Below are positions 53,217 through 60,565 of a stretch of 64,000 nucleotides of DNA, piece after piece (positions within the stretch are counted from its first letter, which is position 1; each line of letters begins with the position of its first letter). Both the position numbers and the translations under genes were made by a program. Under the pieces are notes generated by a model, which saw only the letters and a program-made list of their open reading frames with translations, ran no database searches and was not told the DNA's origin. The stretch lies in assembly GCF_004363235.1 (NCBI RefSeq), contig NZ_SNYW01000006.1:434001-498000 (forward strand), written 5' to 3'. The DNA is from Dongia mobilis. GTDB taxonomy: Bacteria > Pseudomonadota > Alphaproteobacteria > Dongiales > Dongiaceae.

Positions 53217-54288
53217 GGACATGTACGTGCCCGCATTGCGCTGGCGCCAAGGTGAGTATCAAGCGCTGGCGAGTCTTCCGGCTGCAGCCAAGGATCGTGT
53301 CTTGCCCTATGTTATCATTCCAGAGGTCGAGTTCGATTTTGAGTTGTGGCAACCGAAGAAAACTGTTCAGGAACACGTTCACCCATTTGCGGCTCGCTTC
53401 AATGCCAAATGGGGGCGTCGGCCAGCGCTGGTCGGCGTGCATCCGAGCATTTCAGAGAAACCGATGGGTGACGGTCGGGACACCTTCACTTATGTATTTG
53501 AAGCCTTGCGTGCCTTTCAGGCTACTGCAATACCGGTTATCCCGCTTGATGCATCTGTTGCCATAACAGCCTCCGTTCGAACAATCATTGCTGTCGATGG
53601 ACAGGGGGCAGCTATAGCAGTTCGAATTGTCGATCTTATGAAACCGGATGCGCGGGCGCGCCTTGAAGCCCTTGCGAAATCGCTTGGGGTGGGGCTCGAC
53701 GATATAGATTTGATTGTTGATTTCGGGGCGGCAAATTTTGAGCCATACGATGCGTTCGCTGGGGCATTTATTTCTGCCATGCGCCGACTTGGTGACGTAA
53801 GCGCCTTCCGCAATTTCGTAGTAGTTGGCACTGCCATCCCTGAGAGCTTTAAAGACGTCGCGAAGGGAATGGATAAACTAACGCGGCATGATTGGCTATT
53901 TTATCAGACGCTTATCAGCCGACTGCCTGTTGGCATGCGACGTCCAAACTATGGAGACTACACGATTGTCCATCCGGAGTTTGCTCCTGTAGACATGCGC
54001 AAGGTCAAGTCGGCCGGCAAGTTGGTTTACACGACGTCGGAGGTTTGGGAAATCCGAAAAGGAGGGGCGTTTCGTGACAACCCGGAGCAGATGCATGATC
54101 ATTGCGCTTCGATTTTGGCCTCCGGCAAATTCAGCGGCGCGAGTTTTTCAAGCGGCGACGATTACATAGCCAAATGTGCCATTCGAGCGAAAGGACCAAG
54201 CAATCAGCCTTGGTGGAAGTTTGTCACTATTAACCACCACATCACTCATGTGCTGAATGACCTCGCCATCTTTGCCGACGGGTCATGA
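53203..54288 (+). CDS. Beta-family (PF14350-type) protein
   Basis: 361 residues. The N-terminal YVPALRWRQGEYQALASL and the order of strands (VLPYVIIPEVEFDF, then PVIPLDASVAIT and LIVDFGAANFEPYDAF) fit the beta-protein family also called sce7725, known mainly from accessory islands. The fold looks like an alternating alpha/beta barrel. Its enzymatic role is not established. The start is chosen at the ATG at 53203 (GAGG upstream); an ATG at 53191 and TTG at 53188 are alternatives. The 3' end overlaps the convergent sce7726-like gene by 47 bases, which links the two genes. Confidence 0.8.
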   Translation: MILTKDMYVPALRWRQGEYQALASLPAAAKDRVLPYVIIPEVEFDFELWQPKKTVQEHVHPFAARFNAKWGRRPALVGVHPSISEKPMGDGRDTFTYVFEALRAFQATAIPVIPLDASVAITASVRTIIAVDGQGAAIAVRIVDLMKPDARARLEALAKSLGVGLDDIDLIVDFGAANFEPYDAFAGAFISAMRRLGDVSAFRNFVVVGTAIPESFKDVAKGMDKLTRHDWLFYQTLISRLPVGMRRPNYGDYTIVHPEFAPVDMRKVKSAGKLVYTTSEVWEIRKGGAFRDNPEQMHDHCASILASGKFSGASFSSGDDYIAKCAIRAKGPSNQPWWKFVTINHHITHVLNDLAIFADGS

Positions 54289-54838
54289 CGCGTCGAATAG
54301 TGCCTGTGAGTTCGCGTAGAGTCATGTTTTCGCAAAGCAACTCGTAAAGCTGTCTTCTCGGCTTCCGTAGATCCTTTGCTCTATATCCAGCCAGGCTAAG
54401 CAGGTCGATAACTTCATCACGCCAAAGTAGATGCGCCAGCATGATCGGATCTAAGTCGGGGTTAGTGGCCGAATCTCGTACTACACAAAAGTTGATCGCA
54501 CCTCTTGGACCTTGCTCGGCGGCAATAACGCCGCTCCAGTTAGGTGCGCTAGCCAAAATGCTCGCTACATGCTTTGGTGCTGCAACGAAAGTGAGCTTTT
54601 CAAGTGTCTGGCGATAGATGTTGATCTGGGTCTCCAGTCGCTCGAGGGTATCGATTGCACTCTTTATTTCGTAACCGTGAATGCATCCATTAATGACTGC
54701 CACATCGATACGACTCTTAGCGTGCGCTAGTCCAAGTTCGTCGATAACAAGTGCGTCAGGGTGAGTTTTGAAGCGCCGCAGGCGCTTGGCATGCAGTGCG
54801 AGACGAATATCTGAGTCTCTTGTTCCGATCCCAATCAT
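54242..54838 (-). CDS. sce7726-like PD-(D/E)XK nuclease-fold protein
   Basis: 198 residues. Residues 45-59 read DVAVINGCIHGYEIK, giving Asp-45 and Glu57-Ile-Lys59, the PD-(D/E)XK catalytic core; an earlier Glu34 (VIDELG) could be the helix acid. The next stretch, DTLERLETQINIYRQTLEKL, is an amphipathic helix as in restriction-type folds. The sequence strongly resembles sce7726-family proteins, which are commonly found beside beta/sce7725 genes. The other three genes run on the opposite strand and converge on it. Function is inferred as a nuclease or nucleic-acid sensor in defence; not tested. Confidence 0.75.
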   Translation of the reverse strand: MIGIGTRDSDIRLALHAKRLRRFKTHPDALVIDELGLAHAKSRIDVAVINGCIHGYEIKSAIDTLERLETQINIYRQTLEKLTFVAAPKHVASILASAPNWSGVIAAEQGPRGAINFCVVRDSATNPDLDPIMLAHLLWRDEVIDLLSLAGYRAKDLRKPRRQLYELLCENMTLRELTGTIRRVMTRRQRWRGHSAHE

Positions 54839-55222
54839 TGTCTACGCGTTTGGCCCTTCTAACGTTCCTCATCCAGAGTTTCTGCGTTGGATTGACACTC
54901 GAATTTGCACCCAATGTAAATGACGAAACGCGTCAGTCGCGCCCGCTCGGGCAGCGTCTGGACTCGTAGTGTTCTTAGCGGCGCTGGAGGTAGTGATCCT
55001 GGAGGCCAAGAGGTGTGGATTTCTGAGGCCTCTGAAGATTGATCCAAATATGGTTAATTTTTGCTTAAACGAGGGGAGGTTGCCAAGAAATGAGCGGCGG
55101 CGTCCCCAGCCCCCGGACCCTTGCCATCCCGGCCCCCCTTCGTTATAAACCGGCCCCAATTGGCCCAAGGGGGGAACCCTCTTCCGGGTCGTTTCCCATT
55201 GGAGCCGTTAGGAGTTCGCGCC
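54839..55222. other. Gap between the island and rpmE
   Basis: No convincing gene. It contains the rpmE promoter at 55121-55149. A further TTGACA-N17-TGTAAA on the plus strand (54892-54920) looks promoter-like but leads to no recognisable gene. The base composition moves from A/T-richer on the left to G/C-rich on the right, so the island's right border probably lies about 54.9-55.1 kb. No tRNA or direct repeat was recognised at either edge. Confidence 0.55.
55121..55149 (+). promoter_or_regulatory. rpmE promoter
   Basis: TTGCCA (55121-55126), exact 17-base spacer and TATAAA (55144-55149). The leader is about 67 bases. Confidence 0.6.
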
Positions 55223-55447
55223 ATGAAGGCCAACATTCATCCCGACTACCACGAGATCAATGTCGTCATGACCGACGGCACCAAGTTCAAGACCAAGTCG
55301 ACCTGGGGCAAGGAGGGGGACACCCTCAACCTCGACATCGACCCGAAATCGCACCCGGCCTGGACCGGCGTCCACCGCCTCCTGGATTCCGGCGGCCAGT
55401 TGGCCAAGTTCAACAAGCGCTTCTCGGGCCTCGGCCTCAAGAAGTAA
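55223..55447 (+). CDS. rpmE: 50S ribosomal protein L31
   Basis: 74 residues from the ATG at 55223 with TAGGAG upstream. [20 protein letters not shown] and [15 protein letters not shown] are typical of alphaproteobacterial L31. No Cys residues are present, so it is the zinc-free (C-minus) form. A strong terminator follows. It is monocistronic. Confidence 0.96.
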   Translation: MKANIHPDYHEINVVMTDGTKFKTKSTWGKEGDTLNLDIDPKSHPAWTGVHRLLDSGGQLAKFNKRFSGLGLKK

Positions 55448-55480
55448 GCCCGCGCTTCCCATCCAGCGCCGGCAAGGACC

Positions 55481-55508
55481 AACGGCCGCCCCTGGGGGCG
55501 GCCGTTTT
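55481..55508 (+). terminator. rpmE rho-independent terminator
   Basis: ACGGCCGCCCC (55482-55492) pairs with GGGGCGGCCGT (55495-55505), ending in TTTTC. An 11-bp stem. Confidence 0.85.
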
Positions 55509-55545
55509 CTGTTGGCGAACCGGAGATCTTGATCCGAGCTGGCGT

Positions 55546-56061
55546 TCAGTTCGGGCCGCTGCCGCGCTGCGGCGGCCAGGAGCCGGCCACCCCGCGCTGC
55601 TCCGCCCGGTCGCCGATCTGCGCGTCGAGATGGGCGATTCGCTCATAGAGGTCGAGGCTTTTCGCCAGCAGGGTCTGGAAGTCGCCCGGCATGTGGCGCA
55701 TCTCTTCGGCGGTGTCGCGGCCGCAGAGGTCGTGGCCGCCGAGGCGGCGCTCGGGCTGCAGCGCCTCGTCGAGGGTGAGTTCGCCGGTCAGCACGGCGCG
55801 ATGGGTCAGCAGCCAGGCGAGGGATTCGGTCAGGCGCGACACCAGGCGCATGGTCTCGACCGAGGTGGTGAGGCCCTGGTCGATGGTCAGTTGCCGGTTG
55901 TCGCTCTCGGCACGGTCACTGAGATAGCGCCGCGCCTCGACCAGCAGGCTCATCGTCTCCGACATGGTGCGATCATAGAATTCAATGCTGGCCAATTCAG
56001 TCTGCTCGCTTCTCGCCTGCAGTTCGCCGCCATTCCGTCCGCCGGCTGCCCATTTTTGCAC
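55546..56061 (-). CDS. rcdA: RcdA/DUF1465 family protease adaptor
   Basis: 171 residues from a GTG at 56061. The core TELASIEFYDRTMSETMSLL then VEARRYLSD aligns with the N-terminus of Caulobacter RcdA, and the body SRLTESLAWLLTHRAVLTGE follows as in the DUF1465 family. RcdA works with CpdR and PopA to hand CtrA and other proteins to ClpXP. The GTG is chosen because the homologous stretch begins just after it; the frame is open far upstream as an artefact of the hsp20 antisense. Ribosome site weak. Divergent from hsp20. Confidence 0.82.
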   Translation of the reverse strand: MQKWAAGGRNGGELQARSEQTELASIEFYDRTMSETMSLLVEARRYLSDRAESDNRQLTIDQGLTTSVETMRLVSRLTESLAWLLTHRAVLTGELTLDEALQPERRLGGHDLCGRDTAEEMRHMPGDFQTLLAKSLDLYERIAHLDAQIGDRAEQRGVAGSWPPQRGSGPN

Positions 56062-56164
56062 GGTGCGCGGCTTTCGGTAACAGACATCCAAGTGGTTAAC
56101 AAAGCGTGATGAACCCGCGCCGGGGGGGCTTGAATGGCACCGGCCACCACCTAGATGTAGCTCT

Positions 56165-56265
56165 GCCGGTACGCCCGATCGTGGGTGCCGGTTCAGTTCG
56201 CCGGGTCGATCATCGTGATGACCCGTATCGTTGAACCCATGTTGCTCAAACCGGAGGATATGGCC
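56165..56265 (+). promoter_or_regulatory. ROSE-like RNA thermometer of hsp20
   Basis: Three hairpins precede the ATG: GCCGG...CCGG (56165-56192), CGGGTC-ATCA/TGAT-GACCCG (56202-56225), and the last, where GTTGCT (56241-56246) faces CGGAGGA, the ribosome site. The UUGCU opposite the Shine-Dalgarno is the mark of ROSE elements, which melt on heating to allow translation. Confidence 0.75.
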
Positions 56266-56727
56266 ATGCGCAATCTCGACCTCTCTCCCCTGTTCCGTTC
56301 CTCGATCGGCTATGACCGCCTGTCGCGCCTGATGGATGCCGCGCTGCGGACCGACGAAAGCCAGCTTTCCTATCCGCCCTACAATATCGAGCAGGACGGT
56401 GAAGATTCCTACCGCATCACCATGGCCGTGGCCGGTTTCGCGGAAGCCGATCTCACCATCACCGCGCAGGAGAACCAGCTCGTTGTCGCCGGCAAGCCGG
56501 CCAAGGACGAGAAGCCGCGCAACTTCCTGCATCGCGGTATCGCTGGCCGCGCCTTCGAGCGTCGCTTCGAGCTTGCCGACCATATCCGTGTCGTCGGTGC
56601 CGAGTTGGTGAACGGCCTGCTGCATGTCGATCTGAAGCGCGAGGTGCCGGAGGCGATGAAGCCGCGCACCATCAAGATCGAGGCGGCGAAGCCGCAGCCG
56701 CGCGTGATCGAGAACGAAGCCGCGTAA
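56266..56727 (+). CDS. Small heat-shock protein, Hsp20 (IbpA-like)
   Basis: 153 residues from the ATG at 56266; the GGAGG at 56253-56257 is eight bases upstream, whereas the ATG at 56260 is too close to it. An alpha-crystallin domain starts about residue 40 (YNIEQDGEDSYRITMAVAGF) and runs through NFLHRGIAGRAFERRFELAD and NGLLHVDLKREVPEAMKPR. Class A alphaproteobacterial IbpA form. It holds unfolding proteins during heat shock, under the thermometer above. Followed by a strong terminator. Confidence 0.94.
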   Translation: MRNLDLSPLFRSSIGYDRLSRLMDAALRTDESQLSYPPYNIEQDGEDSYRITMAVAGFAEADLTITAQENQLVVAGKPAKDEKPRNFLHRGIAGRAFERRFELADHIRVVGAELVNGLLHVDLKREVPEAMKPRTIKIEAAKPQPRVIENEAA

Positions 56728-56788
56728 ATTGGCGGCTGGCATGATGGCCGGGCATTGTCTCGGCCGCTATGCCGAAGCCAGAAAAGCG

Positions 56789-56833
56789 GAGGGCCGCTAA
56801 CCGGGATCATCCGGTTGCGGCCCTCTCTATTTT
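56789..56833 (+). terminator. hsp20 rho-independent terminator
   Basis: GAGGGCCGC (56789-56797) with GCGGCCCTC (56817-56825), inner AACCGG/CCGGTT, then TCTATTTT. A long, nearly perfect stem. Confidence 0.85.
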
Positions 56834-57195
56834 CGTAAAGCCTCAGACCTGTCTAACTTGTCGCAGGCGAAAGTTAGGGTTGGAAGGCCGATGAGGTCAA
56901 GCCAGATTCGCGCATTCTACGGGCCAAACGCGCATTCGTGATGACAGCGTAATCCTGATTCGATCTGTCGTGATTTGATGCCGCACCTGCAAAAAAGAAA
57001 ACCGCCGATCAGTGGACCGGCGGCAAGTTAGACAGGGAGGCATGAAACTGGATCGGAGAGATCCAGGAGAGGAAGAACGAGGTTCTTCCTGTCTGCCAAA
57101 ATATCCTGCACGCGTGAACAAAGTGTTAACGGGAATCGAAATTTTCTTGCGTTCTTGCTGCTTTTCTGGGCGCTCTGCCCAGACTGAATGCATGT
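56834..57195. other. Gap between hsp20 and the DUF1192 gene
   Basis: It holds the structured RNA candidate at 56991-57097. A 13-base sequence CCTGTCTAACTTG (56848-56860) recurs inverted at 57024-57036, inside that RNA candidate. An open frame on the minus strand (56897-57199) starts at a GTG overlapping the DUF1192 stop, but its protein is Arg/Ser/Pro-rich with no recognised features and crosses the hairpins, so I do not call it. Confidence 0.5.
56991..57097 (-). ncRNA. Candidate structured small RNA
   Basis: On the minus strand two perfect hairpins follow each other, GGAAGAAC-ctc-GTTCTTCC (57089-57071) and CTGGATC-tctcc-GATCCAG (57066-57048). They are enclosed by an outer GACAG/CTGTC stem (57093-57031). 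Then comes a terminator CCGCCG...CGGCGG (57023-57002) with a T-rich run. C/T-rich single-stranded patches could pair with ribosome sites. Size about 100 nt. It lies just downstream of the DUF1192 gene and could instead be its 3' region. No known family could be assigned. Confidence 0.45.
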
Positions 57196-57390
57196 TCACT
57201 TTTTGAACAGGCTTTCAGCCGCCGAAAGATGCTTCTTCTTGCGCGCGATGTCTTCCTCCACCCGCCGGATCTCGACCTGCAATTCGGCGATATAGGCGTG
57301 AAGTTCGTCGACCGACATCGGCTCCAGGTTCTTCGGCTTCGGTTTCGCCTTCAGGGGTTCGAGATCGTCGGTATCCATCGCCTTGCTCAT
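57196..57390 (-). CDS. DUF1192 family small protein
   Basis: 64 residues. SVDELHAYIAELQVEIRRVE, then EDIARKKKHLSAAESLFKK, is the full pattern of this alphaproteobacterial family: a short disordered head and one coiled-coil helix. Its function is unknown. It is divergent from the quinone oxidoreductase gene. Confidence 0.85.
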   Translation of the reverse strand: MSKAMDTDDLEPLKAKPKPKNLEPMSVDELHAYIAELQVEIRRVEEDIARKKKHLSAAESLFKK

Positions 57391-57485
57391 GACTTACGGG
57401 GATATCCGCGCAGTCTAATGCCGGGCCTTGCCAATTGCCATTCCGTGCCGCTAGGTCGGGGAAACAGTTCTTCCAAGAGGTCGCC

Positions 57486-58484
57486 ATGATTCCCGCCGAG
57501 ATGAACGCCGTCGAGATCGCCAGCTTCGGCGGGCCCGAGGTCCTGAAGCCCGCGCGCCGTCCGGTGCCGCAACCGGGGCCAGGCGAGGTGCTGATCAAGG
57601 TGGCGGCGGCCGGCATCAACCGGCCCGACGTGCTGCAGCGCCAGGGCGGCTATGCGCCGCCGCCGGGTGCCTCCGACCTCCCCGGCCTCGAGGTTGCGGG
57701 CGAGATCGTGGCGATGGCGGCCGACGTCACCGGCTGGCGCATCGGCGACCGCGTCACGGCACTCGTCTCCGGTGGCGGCTATGCCGAATATTGCACGGCG
57801 CCGGCGCCGCAGGTGCTGCCCGTGCCGGCGGGCTTCGATATGGTGCTGGCGGCGGCGGTGCCGGAAACCTTCTTCACCGTCTGGACCAATGTCTTCGAGC
57901 GCGGGCAATTGCGACCCGGCGAGACCTTCCTGGTGCATGGCGGTTCCAGCGGCATCGGCACGACGGCCATCCAGCTGGCCCATCATTTCGGCGCGCGCGT
58001 CATCGCGACGGTGGGTTCGGATGACAAGGCGAAGGCCTGCCGCGACCTCGGCGCCGATCTCGCCATCAATTACCGCGCGCAGGATTTCGTGGCCGAGGTG
58101 ATGGCGGCAACGCAGAAGAAGGGCGCCGACCTCATCCTCGACATGGTGGGCGGCGATTACATCAACCGCAATCTCTCCTGCCTCGCCCTGGATGGCCGCC
58201 TCGTCATGATCGCCTTCCTGCAAGGCTCGAAGGCCGAGGTCAATTTCGCCCAAGTGATGATGAAGCGGCAGACCATCACCGGCTCGACGCTCCGCCCCCG
58301 CTCGGTGGCGCAAAAGGGCGCCATCGCCGCCGCCCTCCGGGAGAAGGTCTGGCCGCTCCTCGAGGGTGGCCAGGTCAAGCCGGTGCTCTACCGCACCTTC
58401 CCGCTGGCGGAAGCAGCGGCAGCCCATGCCCTGATGGAATCCAGCGCCCATACCGGCAAGATCGTCCTCACCATAGACGCCTGA
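57486..58484 (+). CDS. NAD(P)H-quinone oxidoreductase, medium-chain dehydrogenase (PIG3/QOR type)
   Basis: 332 residues from the ATG at 57486 (AAGAGGT upstream). Groes-like N-domain with AAAGINRPDVLQRQGGYAPP and PGLEVAGEIVAMA, then the Rossmann motif FLVHGGSSGIGTTAIQLAHH and a C-terminal VKPVLYRTFPLAEAAAAHAL. No structural zinc cysteines. The PIG3 branch reduces quinones with NADPH. It is transcribed opposite to the DUF1192 gene, 95 bases apart. Confidence 0.92.
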   Translation: MIPAEMNAVEIASFGGPEVLKPARRPVPQPGPGEVLIKVAAAGINRPDVLQRQGGYAPPPGASDLPGLEVAGEIVAMAADVTGWRIGDRVTALVSGGGYAEYCTAPAPQVLPVPAGFDMVLAAAVPETFFTVWTNVFERGQLRPGETFLVHGGSSGIGTTAIQLAHHFGARVIATVGSDDKAKACRDLGADLAINYRAQDFVAEVMAATQKKGADLILDMVGGDYINRNLSCLALDGRLVMIAFLQGSKAEVNFAQVMMKRQTITGSTLRPRSVAQKGAIAAALREKVWPLLEGGQVKPVLYRTFPLAEAAAAHALMESSAHTGKIVLTIDA

Positions 58485-58639
58485 TTCCAAGGGCTTAGCG
58501 CCGGGATCACCGTCTGGCGCCAGGATTGCCGCATGGATCGCCGCAAAGATTGCCCTTGAGCGCCACCGGGGCGGGTGCTATGTGCCTCGCTTGAGGATCG
58601 CTGGCTGTCGGCCAGCCGGGCGGTCGTTTTTCCAAACAT

Positions 58640-58660
58640 GGTCAAGTCGTTAGCTTGACC
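58640..58660. promoter_or_regulatory. Inverted repeat before trcR
   Basis: GGTCAAG (58640-58646) and CTTGACC (58654-58660) with a 7-base spacer, about 45 bases before the trcR start. This may be an operator or part of the leader structure; the binder is unknown. Confidence 0.4.
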
Positions 58661-58702
58661 GCCCGTCGGGGTTGCCGCCCCGGTGGCGAAGGAGGATGAG
58701 TC

Positions 58703-59362
58703 ATGACCCAAGTTCTGATGCCCAAGGCGACCGCCGTCTGGCTGATCGACAACACGGGCCTTAGCTTCGAGCAGATTGGCGCCTTCTGCGGCCTGCACCC
58801 GCTGGAAGTCCAGGGCATCGCCGATGGCGAGGTCGCGATCGGCATTGTCGGCCAGGACCCGATCGCCAACGGCCAGCTCACCGCCGAAGAAATCAAGCGC
58901 TGCGAGGACGACACCACCGCCAACCTGAAGATGGCGAAGTCGGACATCCCGCAGCCGCTGACCCGCACCAAGGGCCCGCGCTATACCCCTGTCTCGAAGC
59001 GCCAGGACAAGCCGGATGCGGTGGCCTGGCTCATCCGCCATCACCCGGAACTTTCGGACGCGCAGATCTCGCGCCTCATCGGCACCACCAAGCAGACCAT
59101 CGCCGCCATCCGCGACCGCAGCCACTGGAACACCGCCAATCTGCGCCCGCGCGATCCGGTGCTCCTCGGCCTCTGCACCCAGACCGACCTCAACGCCGCG
59201 ATCCTCAAGGCGCGCAAGGCAGCTGGCAAGCCCGCGACCCTCGATCCGCTGCCCGGCGAACACGCCGAGGAAGCGCCGGAGCCGATGCAGCAGCCGCTCG
59301 AGGACCAGGGGCAGAGCTCGCGCTGGGGCGATCTCTCGGCGCTGTTCCCGACCAAGAATTGA
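58703..59362 (+). CDS. trcR: Cell-cycle transcriptional regulator TrcR (DUF1013)
   Basis: 219 residues; AAGGAGGATG lies upstream of the ATG. The N-terminal PKATAVWLIDNTGLSFEQIG, FCGLHPLEVQGIADGEVAIG, and the second HTH-like repeat DAQISRLIGTTKQTIAAIRD then RSHWN are typical of the alphaproteobacterial TrcR/DUF1013 family, where HTH units occur twice. The C-terminal 40 residues are acidic and flexible. TrcR regulates cell-cycle or respiratory genes in some alphaproteobacteria; I know of no firmer role. A strong terminator follows. Confidence 0.9.
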   Translation: MTQVLMPKATAVWLIDNTGLSFEQIGAFCGLHPLEVQGIADGEVAIGIVGQDPIANGQLTAEEIKRCEDDTTANLKMAKSDIPQPLTRTKGPRYTPVSKRQDKPDAVAWLIRHHPELSDAQISRLIGTTKQTIAAIRDRSHWNTANLRPRDPVLLGLCTQTDLNAAILKARKAAGKPATLDPLPGEHAEEAPEPMQQPLEDQGQSSRWGDLSALFPTKN

Positions 59363-59405
59363 TCATCCGCGCGCCAGCGTGGAAATGACGACTGTAGAAA
59401 AGACG

Positions 59406-59436
59406 ACGGCGCCGCGATAAGCGGCGCCGTTTTTTC
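59406..59436 (+). terminator. trcR rho-independent terminator
   Basis: ACGGCGCCGC (59406-59415), loop GATAA, GCGGCGCCGT (59421-59430), then TTTTT. A perfect 10-bp stem. Confidence 0.9.
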
Positions 59437-59489
59437 TTCTGTGCGATGCGGATACTGCGCCGAAGAAAGGCCTCGGCGCCGTCATCCGG

Positions 59490-60068
59490 TTACAGTCGCG
59501 CCGTGGCGTAACGCCCCACAGGCACCTCGCGGTCATTGATCCCGGCCCAGAAGCGGCCGAGCAGGCGGCAGCCGTCGAGGGTCAGGCGGCAGAGATCTGC
59601 AGCACCCATCTCGACCAGCGCCGGCCGCTGGCCGCTTCCCGGCACGCCGCGCGCCAGGTCGCGGCAAAGAAACCGCGTCGCCTCCGCCGGCTCGCCGAGG
59701 CGCCGCGCATAGATCTCGATGCCGAGGCCTTCCTGCGTCGCGATCTCGATGAAAAGACGTGCATGCGAAAGCCGCAGATCGCTCCGTGCCGCCCGGAACA
59801 GGGCGAGGAGCGAATGCGGGCCAGGCTGCGCGCTCCTTTGCGGGGTGGCGACAACCCGCTGTGCGGCGCCGGCGGGGAAATAGACCGGTGTTTCGCCGTC
59901 CGGCAGCAGGCGCGCCGCCGCGCGCCCATCGGCTACCAGCCGGCTGCAGGCAAGGCCGATCTCCTGGCTTTGCGTCTGGCCGCCAAAAACCGCCTGGGCG
60001 AGTTCACGCGTCGTACGGCCCGGCCTTGCCACCAGCAGATATTCGATCACGTCGCCAAGATTGGCCAT
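59490..60068 (-). CDS. Hypothetical protein with winged-helix-like N-terminus
   Basis: 192 residues, not recognised. Residues 1-70 (VIEYLLVARPGRTTRELAQA, then VFGGQTQSQEIGLACSRLVA) look like a winged-helix domain controlling repeated-sequence-type genes. The rest is helical without catalytic motifs. Codon use is like the genome. It is convergent with trcR and divergent from the ArsR gene. Confidence 0.65.
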   Translation of the reverse strand: MANLGDVIEYLLVARPGRTTRELAQAVFGGQTQSQEIGLACSRLVADGRAAARLLPDGETPVYFPAGAAQRVVATPQRSAQPGPHSLLALFRAARSDLRLSHARLFIEIATQEGLGIEIYARRLGEPAEATRFLCRDLARGVPGSGQRPALVEMGAADLCRLTLDGCRLLGRFWAGINDREVPVGRYATARL

Positions 60069-60173
60069 CCCCAGCCCCGATCCCCAGCCGCAATAATTGT
60101 CAGACTAGAGCACATTCATCGTGGCTGCCAGAGGGTCGCTGAAACAGACGCATTTTTACCTTATAATTTCGTA

Positions 60174-60205
60174 TTGACTTAATTAAGTAAATCATGAAAT
60201 AAAGG
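60174..60205 (+). promoter_or_regulatory. ArsR-operon promoter/operator region
   Basis: A perfect palindrome ACTTAATTAAGT (60177-60188) overlaps a TTGACT (60174-60179) that stands 17 bases before AAATAA (60197-60202). A TATAAT (60162-60167) just upstream is an alternative -10. Ribosome site AAAGG at 60201-60205. A small A/T pocket in G/C-rich DNA. An ArsR repressor dimer would fit the palindrome. Confidence 0.5.
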
Positions 60206-60208
60206 CGC

Positions 60209-60565
60209 ATGGACAGTTTCGCAGCCCTTTCCGACCCGACCCGTCGCCGCATTGTCGAATTCCTGGCGCCGGGAGAACAGCAGGCGGGTGCCATTGCCGC
60301 CCAGTTCGATCTGTCGGCGCCGGCCATCTCGCAGCATCTCAAAACCCTGCGCGAGGCCGGGCTGGTGCGGGTGCGGGTGGACGGGCAGCGGCGCATCTAC
60401 AGCCTCGACGTGCACGGACTTGCCGAGATGGACGCTTGGCTCGCGCGCGTGCGGGCGTTCTGGCAGGGGCGCCTCGATGCCCTTGAGGAAGCCTTGCGCG
60501 CGGAGGATGCGGCGGCAGCGCGCGGTCGCAGGAAGGGCCCCGCGAAGAAGGGAGAGCGGACATGA
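60209..60565 (+). CDS. ArsR family regulator
   Basis: 118 residues. HTH with AIAAQFDLSAPAISQHLKTL and wing VRVDGQRRIYSLDVHGL. The absence of metal-binding cysteines places it in the SRPBCC-linked ArsR subgroup, usually autoregulated and cotranscribed with a SRPBCC protein gene. ATGA overlap with the next gene. Confidence 0.92.
   Translation: MDSFAALSDPTRRRIVEFLAPGEQQAGAIAAQFDLSAPAISQHLKTLREAGLVRVRVDGQRRIYSLDVHGLAEMDAWLARVRAFWQGRLDALEEALRAEDAAAARGRRKGPAKKGERT

Noticed and set aside
54892-54920. TTGACA-N17-TGTAAA as the start of a further island gene
   Set aside because: No plus-strand coding frame or structured RNA follows it; kept only as a note in the gap entry.
55546-56742. 398-codon frame taken as one long protein
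   Set aside because: Only its last 171 codons match the RcdA family; the upstream part is the antisense of hsp20 and its leader.
56897-57199. 100-codon minus-strand frame after the DUF1192 gene
   Set aside because: The start overlaps the DUF1192 stop, but the product is Arg/Ser/Pro-rich and the frame runs through the hairpins and terminator of the RNA candidate.
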